This document shows positions 58,229-64,000 of a stretch of DNA of 64,000 nt, one piece after another. Each line of letters opens with the position of its first letter. Within the stretch, counting starts at the first letter, position 1. The notes under the pieces are model-generated. The model did not search any database. It was not told the origin of the DNA and worked only from the letters and a program-made list of their open reading frames with translations. Both the position numbers and the translations under genes were made by a program. The stretch spans positions 62,001-126,000 of the forward strand of contig NZ_BAKJ01000004.1 in NCBI RefSeq assembly GCF_000614125.1. Reading direction: 5' to 3'. This DNA comes from Bacteroides rodentium JCM 16496. GTDB lineage: Bacteria; Bacteroidota; Bacteroidia; Bacteroidales; Bacteroidaceae.

Positions 58229-58630
58229 GCAAACGCCGCACTTCAGCAAGGCAAATGCCACATCTCAGCGATTGAAATGCCACACTTCATCTGTCCGAAT
58301 GAATGGCATTTGCACTGCTGAGGCGTGGCATTTGTCTTGCCGGAATGTGGCATTTGCCTTGTTATAGTCGAACAGAATTGGTTTGCGAAAAAATACGGAG
58401 TAACTTGCTTCTCCTCCTCCGGGGAGGAGGAGTACCCGTAGGGGGAGGTGGTAGCGATACGCACTGTACTATTTTCATTACTTTATGCTCCCTACCACCC
58501 CGCCCGTTGGGCACCCCTCCTCCCCGGAGGAGGGGAATTAAGATACTCTCTCTGTTCGCTTTTCTTTTCGCAAATCAGTTCTGTTCGACTATAAAGTGTG
58601 GCGTTTGTCTTGCCGAGGTGTGGCATTTCC
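58229..58630. repeat. Array of GTGGCATTTG motifs split by a MITE
   Basis: Eight copies of TGGCATTTG or its complement, in both orientations, are spread over 58229-58362 and 58594-58630; CGTGGCATTTGTCTTGCCGG and GTGTGGCGTTTGTCTTGCCG are the most alike. The MITE at 58363-58593 interrupts the array. The 515 bases between asnB and the next gene hold no coding frame. Too irregular for a CRISPR. Confidence 0.65.
58363..58593. mobile_element. Complete MITE with terminal inverted repeats
   Basis: This 231-base element starts TATAGTCGAACAGAATTGGT then TTGCGAAAA and ends with its inverted copy (TTTTCGCAAATCAGTTCTG, TTCGACTATA). Inside are two G+C palindromes and an A/T spacer. There is no transposase, so movement would need an outside enzyme. 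Related copies lie at 40020, 45830 and 63264. Confidence 0.82.
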
Positions 58631-58696
58631 TGACAGCGTTCCATACATCGAAAGCAAAATAACCTCCGATTCATTTTATATTTAAGGTGCATGCAC

Positions 58697-58704
58697 TATC
58701 TTTG
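58697..58704 (+). promoter_or_regulatory. -7 box for the phosphodiesterase gene
   Basis: TATCTTTG fits TAnnTTTG and lies 27 bases before the ATG at 58732. Confidence 0.5.
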
Positions 58705-58731
58705 TATCCATAACAAAACACCCTAATCATT

Positions 58732-59495
58732 ATGAATCTGAAAAAACTATTTTTTGCTTCCTCCCTGCTTTTTGCTGCATGCGGCACCATCCAGGCACAG
58801 GAAGTCATTGCCCACCGGGGTTTCTGGACTACGGACGGCTCGGCCCAGAACTCCCTTGCAGCACTTGTAAAGGCTGATTCCATCCACTGCTACGGCTCCG
58901 AGTTCGACGTTTGGCTCACCACGGACAATCAGCTGGTTGTCAACCACGATGCCACCTTTAAAGGCGTGACCATGCAAGATGCCACCGCCCGGGTATGCAC
59001 CGCCGTGCAACTGGACAACGGCGAACAACTCCCTACCCTGCAACAGTATCTGGACAAGGCAAAAAGCCTGAAAACCCGCCTTATCCTCGAACTGAAAGCC
59101 CACAAGACCCCCGAACAGGAAACACGGGCCGTAGAGGGCATCGTAAAAATGATAAAGGACAAAGGCTGGAGGACCGTACGGAATATATCACCTTCTCCCA
59201 ACATGCCACCAAGGAATTTATCCGTCTGGCACCCAAAGGCACCCCCGTCTACTATCTGACCGGCGACCTTACCCCCAAGGAGCTGAAAGCATGGGGTTGC
59301 GCCGGTCCCGACTATCACTTCAGTGTCTTCCGCAAGCATCCCGAATGGATAAAGGAATGCCACGACCTCGGCATGAAAGTAAACGCCTGGACCGTAAACG
59401 AACCCAAAGACATGGAATGGCTCATCGGCCAGGGAGTAGATTTCATCACAACCAATGAACCGGTAGTGCTGGAAGAAATTCTAAAGAAAAAATAG
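58732..59495 (+). CDS. Glycerophosphodiester phosphodiesterase, secreted (frameshifted near 59166)
   Basis: A signal peptide (LFFASSLLFAACGTIQAQ, about 22 residues) is followed by the GDPD motifs VIAHRGFW, NSLAAL, SEFDVWLTTDNQLVVNHD and VNAWTVNEPKDMEWL. The enzyme splits glycerophosphodiesters in the periplasm into glycerol-3-phosphate and an alcohol. One G restored in AAAGG|CTGGAGG gives KGLEDRTEYITF and 254 residues. The usual catalytic metal ligands are present. A terminator follows. Confidence 0.9.
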
Positions 59496-59529
59496 CCGCT
59501 CCTTATACATTTAGAAAGAAAAACCAAGC

Positions 59530-59570
59530 AAACCGCTTCATTATGTCTACAATGGAGCGGTTTGTTATTT
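59530..59570 (+). terminator. Intrinsic terminator after the phosphodiesterase gene
   Basis: AAACCGCTTCATT and AATGGAGCGGTTT form a 13-pair stem with one G-U type mismatch and an eight-base loop, followed by a T-rich stretch. The remaining spacer to 59837 is A/T-rich with only the promoter of dapF. Confidence 0.85.
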
Positions 59571-59781
59571 TCAAAAAGATAGCAGTTAGTCCTATAAAAA
59601 ATCTTTTTTCTTATTTTGAATCAGACTAAACTTTCACATGGATTACAATTTATACAAAAAACAAAGCCATATACTTTTAAATTGAAAGCCCGACAGTGAC
59701 ATATCCTCATTGAATGAAAGTTTCGCTGAAAAACAATAGAAAATAGACATGCTTTATAGTTAATCGTAAAACAAAACGTCG

Positions 59782-59789
59782 TATATTTG
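59782..59789 (+). promoter_or_regulatory. -7 box for dapF-dapL
   Basis: TATATTTG fits TAnnTTTG and lies 48 bases before the ATG at 59838. It also shows that the earlier ATG at 59787 cannot be the real start. Confidence 0.55.
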
Positions 59790-59837
59790 CATCGAAATAA
59801 AACAAAAGGATATATTAACCAACCAATAAAGGGCAAA

Positions 59838-60685
59838 ATGACAAGGGCTATAAAATTCACCAAGATGCACGGTGCCGGAAACGACTACATTTATGTAGAT
59901 ACAACCCGATACCCTATCAGCCATCCGGAAGAACTTGCCAGGGCATGGAGTGCACCGCATACGGGAATCGGAAGTGACGGTCTGGTACTTATAGGCGCTT
60001 CGGACAAGGCCGATTTCAGCATGCGGATATTCAATGCCGACGGCTCGGAGGCCCGGATGTGCGGCAATGCAAGCCGCTGCATCGGAAAATATCTTTTTGA
60101 CTACGGACTGACCCGGAAAACAGAAATCACACTCGATACACTGTCAGGTATAAGGATGCTAAACCTGCACTTGGCAGACGGAAAGGTCAACTCTGTGACC
60201 GTAGACATGGGCATACCTGCCGACGAACCGGCAGACTACGACGCAAGGGAGCCAAACCGATGAAAGAACACCCCCTGGAAGTGGACGGAGAACGATATGT
60301 AGGGACCGCCGTATCCATGGGAAACCCGCATCTGGTAATCTTTGTCAATGACATTGAAGCCATCGACCTTACAGTCGTCGGTCCCAAACTGGAGCACCAC
60401 CCTCTCTTCCCCGGACGCATCAATGTAGAATTTGCCCAGATATTGGGAGAAGGAAAAATAAGGATGCGTGTCTGGGAACGAGGCTCGGGCATCACCCAAG
60501 CCTGCGGAACCGGAGCTTGTGCCACCGCCGTGGCAGCCTTCCTCACCGGACGCGCAGGAAGGGAATCTGTCATCATCATGGACGGAGGCTCACTCACCAT
60601 CCGATGGGACATCGCCACCGGGCATGTACTGATGACGGGAGAAGCCACCCAAGTATTCGACGGAAAAATTGAATTAATTGACTAA
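59838..60685 (+). CDS. dapF: Diaminopimelate epimerase (frameshifted near 60240)
   Basis: DapF turns LL- into meso-diaminopimelate for lysine and peptidoglycan. It has [17 protein letters not shown] at the start and both catalytic cysteines (RMCGNASRC and [10 protein letters not shown]). The frame breaks at TACGA|CGCAAGG; one base gives [14 protein letters not shown] and 282 residues. ATG 59838 is chosen over 59787 because a promoter box covers the latter. dapL follows by 27 bases. Confidence 0.92.
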
Positions 60686-60712
60686 CCACCAACTATCAAC
60701 CAAGAAAAGCGT

Positions 60713-61944
60713 ATGGCATTAGTTAACGAACATTTTTTAAAGCTACCGGGCAGTTATCTGTTTTCGGACATAGCCAAGAAGGTAAATACTTTCAGGATAA
60801 CACATCCCAAGCAAGAGGTCATCCGTCTGGGTATCGGAGATGTTACCCGGCCACTGCCACCAGCCTGCATCGAAGCGATGCACAAGGCAGTGGAGGAGAT
60901 GGCCGACGCACGGACATTCCGTGGATATGGTCCCGAGCAAGGATACGACTTCCTGATAGAAGCCATCATCAAGCACGATTACCTTCCACGCGGCATCCAC
61001 TTCGGTCCCACGGAAATCTTCGTGAACGACGGAGCCAAGAGCGACACGGGAAACATCGGCGACATTCTCCGCCACGACAACAGCGTAGGCGTGACCGACC
61101 CCATTTATCCGGTCTATATAGACAGCAACGTGATGTGCGGACGTGCCGGAGTATTGGAAGGAAACGGCCAGTGGAGCAACGTCACCTACATGCCTTGCAC
61201 CGCCGAGAACAACTTCATCCCGGAGATTCCGGACAAGCGCATCGACATCGTCTACCTCTGCTACCCCAACAACCCCACGGGCACTACCCTGACCAAGCCC
61301 GAGCTGAAGAAATGGGTGGACTATGCGCTCGCCAACGATACACTGATTCTGTTCGATGCCGCCTACGAAGCCTTCATCCGCGAAGACGACGTGCCCCACT
61401 CCATCTATGAGATAAAAGGAGCCAAGAAATGCGCCATCGAGTTCCGCAGTTTCTCGAAGACTGCCGGATTCACGGGAGTACGCTGCGGCTACACCGTAGT
61501 GCCGAAAGAACTCACCGCCGCCACACTGACGGGCGAACGCATCCCGCTGAACAAACTCTGGAACCGCCGCCAATCTACCAAGTTCAACGGCACCGGCTAC
61601 ATCACCCAGCGGGCAGCGGAAGCCATTTACACACCGGAGGGACAGCGGCAGATAAAGGAAACGACAGATTACTATATGGACAATGCCCGCACCATGAAGC
61701 AGGGCCTCGAAGCCGCCGGGCTGAAGGTCTACGGAGGTGTGAACGCTCCTTACATCTGGCTGAAGACACCCGACGGAACAGGCTCCTGGCGGTTCTTCGA
61801 ACAGATGCTGTACGAAGCCAACGTAGTGGGTACACCGGGCGTAGGGTTCGGCCCCAGCGGCGAGGGCTATATCCGGCTGACCGCCTTCGGCAAACACGAA
61901 GACTGCGTGGAAGCATGAAACGCATCCGGAACTGGCTGAAATAA
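60713..61944 (+). CDS. dapL: LL-diaminopimelate aminotransferase (frameshifted near 61915)
   Basis: This PLP enzyme makes LL-diaminopimelate from tetrahydrodipicolinate in one step, the route used by Bacteroides in place of DapC-D-E. It has [26 protein letters not shown], the PLP lysine in [16 protein letters not shown] and [12 protein letters not shown]. The reported frame stops eight codons early; one C restored in GAAGC|ATGAAACGC gives [11 protein letters not shown] and 410 residues, the family length. It works directly before DapF in the pathway. Confidence 0.94.
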
Positions 61945-61990
61945 AAACTGATAAAAAAATTGAATTAGTGAAGTACTCGCTATAATCGAG

Positions 61991-62014
61991 GCGGACTGAT
62001 CATCCGCAATTTTT
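61991..62014 (+). terminator. Possible terminator after dapL
   Basis: GCGGA and TCCGC form a short stem with a seven-base loop, followed by AATTTTTT. The stem is only five pairs, so it may be weak. Confidence 0.45.
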
Positions 62015-62035
62015 TAAACTTAAAGGTAAGAAGAT

Positions 62036-62760
62036 ATGAAAACAAAAAGCGTAAAATGGGTAATAATGGCAATGGCGCTGTTATCAATGGCAATGCCTTT
62101 CACGGCAAAGGCCCAGGATAAAGTGGAAGCATCGATAGGTGTCGACCTCGTAAGCGGTTACGTGTGGCGCGGCCAGGATTTGGGAGGGGTAAGCTCCAGC
62201 CGAGCGCATCCATCGCCTACAAAGGTTTCTCTCTGGGAGCCTGGGGCTCCGTAGGCATCGAAAGTTCGGACACGAAAGAGTTCGACCTCATACTGGGATA
62301 TTCGACCGGAGGTTTCAGTATATCGGTGACGGACTACTGGTACAACGTGACCGGAGATGGGGTGACAGCCAAATACTTCCAGTACGGTGCACACAATGCT
62401 GCCAACTCACATCTGTTCGAAGCACAAATCGGCTATGATTTCGGCCCCGTAGCCGTAAACTGGTACACCAACTTTGCAGGCGACGACGGTGTCGGCAAAG
62501 ACGGTGACCGTGCTTATTCATCCTACATCTCCGTGGCAGCCCCCTTCACACTGGGCGGTCTGGACTGGACGGCTGAAATAGGCGCCACTCCCTGGGCCAC
62601 GGACTTCTACGAGGCCAACGGATTTGCCGTATGCGACGTCAGCCTGGGTGTATCGAAAGACATCAAAATCACCGATTCCTTTTCCCTCCCGCTGTTTGCC
62701 AAGGCAACTTGGAACCCGAGGTCGGAAGGTGCCTATTTCGTGGTCGGACTAAGCTTCTAA
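62036..62760 (+). CDS. Outer-membrane beta-barrel-like protein (frameshifted near 62197)
   Basis: A signal peptide (residues 1-26, ending PFTAKAQ) precedes a protein of alternating strands with SGYVWRGQDLGGV near the start, GAWGSVGIES, and a C-terminal AYFVVGLSF, ending in aromatic Phe as outer-membrane barrels do. One C restored in GTAAGC|TCCAGCC gives VSLQPSASIAYKGFSLG and 241 residues. It precedes the PII and ammonium transporter genes and may be a channel or sensor regulated with them; I do not recognise a named family. Confidence 0.72.
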
Positions 62761-62864
62761 AAGCAAAGCACTATGATTTACACACGCCGAAAGATAAACC
62801 GCACTGCACACACCGAAAGGCAAACAGTAAATTGTAAATCGTCAAATAGTAAATAATTCAAGGT

Positions 62865-63221
62865 ATGAAAAAGATTGAAGCAATTATCCGCAAGACCAAA
62901 TTCGAGGAAGTAAAGGAAGCATTGCTCGAAGCGGACATCGAATGGTTCTCCTACTACGAGGTAAGAGGCATCGGCAAGTCCAGACAGGCACGCATCTACC
63001 GTGGTGTGATGTACGACACCAGCTCCATCGAACGCATCCTTATCTCCATCGTGGTGCGCGACAAGAATGCGGAAAAGACCGTACAAGCCATCATCAAATC
63101 GGCACAAACCGGCGAAATAGGCGACGGACGCATCTTCGTCATCCCCATTGAAGACGCCATCCGCATCCGCACCGCCGAGAGAGGCGACATCGCCCTCTAC
63201 AATGCCGAACAAGAAAGATGA
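62865..63221 (+). CDS. PII-family nitrogen regulator
   Basis: The 118 residues follow the PII fold: KKIEAIIRKTKFEEVKEALL, a T-loop region YEVRGIGKSRQARIYRGVMY, and the B/C-loop GEIGDGRIFVIPIEDAIRIR. PII trimers bind ATP, ADP and 2-oxoglutarate and block AmtB when nitrogen is plentiful. The T-loop differs in sequence from E. coli GlnK. The transporter gene follows after 183 bases that include a shortened MITE, an unusual gap for a PII-amtB pair. Confidence 0.92.
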   Translation: MKKIEAIIRKTKFEEVKEALLEADIEWFSYYEVRGIGKSRQARIYRGVMYDTSSIERILISIVVRDKNAEKTVQAIIKSAQTGEIGDGRIFVIPIEDAIRIRTAERGDIALYNAEQER

Positions 63222-63263
63222 CGGGCAGCCACAAACCACACAACTAAGAAAATACAATACAAC

Positions 63264-63388
63264 TATAGTCGAACAGAATTGGTTTGCGAAAAAATACGGA
63301 GTAACTTGCTTCTCCTCCTCCGGGGAGGGGAATTAAGATACTCGCTCTATTCGCTTTTCTTTTCGCAAATCAGTTCTGTTCTACTATA
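63264..63388. mobile_element. Internally deleted MITE between the PII gene and amtB
   Basis: The 125-base copy has the same left end as the 58363 element (TATAGTCGAACAGAATTGGT) and the right end CAGTTCTGTTCTACTATA. The centre is reduced to one joined palindrome (CTCCTCCTCCGGGGAGGGG), as if the two palindromes recombined. Confidence 0.8.
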
Positions 63389-63404
63389 AAAGCCAAAAGA
63401 AATT

Positions 63405-64000
63405 ATGGACAAACATAGTAAATGCAGTCTCTACAGACTGCGTATGGCTCTTGCCATATCCATAGCATTCTGCTTCACTACAGATATATTTGCACAAGCC
63501 ACCTCAATCACAGACAGTACAGCCATTGCCACTCCCGATACGGCAGGTGAACTGGCCAACGGACTGAACACCGTATGGATGCTGCTTGCCGCCATGCTGG
63601 TATTCTTCATGCAGCCGGGTTTCGCACTGGTCGAGGCAGGCTTTACAAGAGTAAAAAATACGGCCAATATCCTGATGAAGAACTTCGTCGACTTCATGTT
63701 CGGCAGTCTGCTCTACTGGTTCATCGGTTTCGGACTGATGTTCGGTGCAGGCGGATTCATAGGAATGCCCCATTTCTTCGACCTCTCGTTCTACGACGGC
63801 GGCGGGCTTCCCACGGAAGGTTTCCTGGTATTCCAGACTGTATTCTGCGCAACGGCTGCCACCATCGTGTCCGGCGCCATGGCAGAACGCACCAAATTCT
63901 CCATGTACCTGGTTTACACCATCTTCATCAGTGTGCTGATTTATCCCGTTTCCGGTCACTGGACCTGGGGCGGCGGCTGGCTGATGAACGGCGAGGCAGG
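63405..64000 (+). CDS. amtB: Ammonium transporter (cut by window end)
   Basis: The 198 visible residues have an N-terminal signal-like helix (LALAISIAFCFTTDIFAQ), then the Amt core: LNTVWMLLAAMLVFFMQPGF, ALVEAGFTRVKNTANILMKN, FGFGAGGF-type helix 3 and SGHWTWGGGWL at the window edge. AmtB passes ammonium into the cell and is controlled by the PII protein encoded just upstream. The C-terminal part lies outside the window. Confidence 0.94.
   Translation, partial: MDKHSKCSLYRLRMALAISIAFCFTTDIFAQATSITDSTAIATPDTAGELANGLNTVWMLLAAMLVFFMQPGFALVEAGFTRVKNTANILMKNFVDFMFGSLLYWFIGFGLMFGAGGFIGMPHFFDLSFYDGGGLPTEGFLVFQTVFCATAATIVSGAMAERTKFSMYLVYTIFISVLIYPVSGHWTWGGGWLMNGEA

Noticed and set aside
58229..58630. 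CRISPR-like array
   Set aside because: Motif copies are in both orientations with unequal spacing and no constant spacer length; no cas genes are present.
1..64000. tRNA, rRNA or riboswitch genes
   Set aside because: I saw no cloverleaf with the conserved T-loop, no rRNA-like stretch and no clear riboswitch core in the intergenic regions read.

Overview
The window looks like a chromosomal segment of a Bacteroides-type gut bacterium. Supporting signs are promoters of the TAnnTTTG type, an UpxY-like antiterminator, a Wzx/WecA-type capsule locus, a BT4734/DUF3987/DUF4248/HU/amidase block, LL-diaminopimelate aminotransferase (dapL), and many short palindromic intergenic repeats. I do not commit to a species.

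Layout. (1) 1-8.8 kb: a MacB/FtsX-type ABC exporter read leftward, a periplasmic phosphoesterase with a secreted partner, a sigma-54 response regulator with an overlapping histidine kinase, and a CvrA/NhaP2-type antiporter. A strong sigma-54 promoter and two palindromic activator-like sites lie upstream of the exporter and point to it as the regulator's target. (2) 8.9-13.5 kb: an acyl-CoA ligase, a short terminator-limited transcript, a DUF169-GNAT fusion, an AlaX-like editing domain and a small heat-shock protein with its own sigma-54 promoter. (3) 13.5-33 kb, all leftward: an acyltransferase, then a capsule/surface polysaccharide locus. Its conserved end (WecA-like transferase, epimerases) is peppered with toxin-antitoxin remnants. 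Its AT-rich core holds glycosyltransferases, an EpsG-like polymerase, WecB, an FrhB-like protein, a pyruvyltransferase and a Wzx flippase. (4) 33-41 kb: a zeta-toxin fragment, an AAA-ATPase/nuclease-like protein, an HTH regulator, a primase-like module, DUF4248, an HU-like protein, a tiny smalltalk-like protein, an amidase and an UpxY antiterminator. (5) 41-64 kb: a nitrogen hub with carB, carA, purF and glmS (leftward), then gltB, gltD, asnB, a phosphodiesterase, dapF, dapL, a beta-barrel-like protein, a PII protein and amtB (rightward, cut by the window end). Nearly every gene here makes or uses glutamine amide nitrogen or ammonium.

Two genome-level features stand out. First, several repeat families sit in very particular places: hairpin-ended elements fill the gltB-gltD and purF-carA spacers exactly from stop codon to start codon, 7-bp tandem repeats are built in frame into carA and carB, and a terminal-inverted-repeat MITE occurs in complete, shortened and truncated forms. 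Second, about twenty genes, including essential ones, carry single-base frameshifts, mostly one base lost in a short G or C run. I read most of these as sequence errors and give full gene spans, while flagging poly-A frameshifts in capsule genes that could be real.
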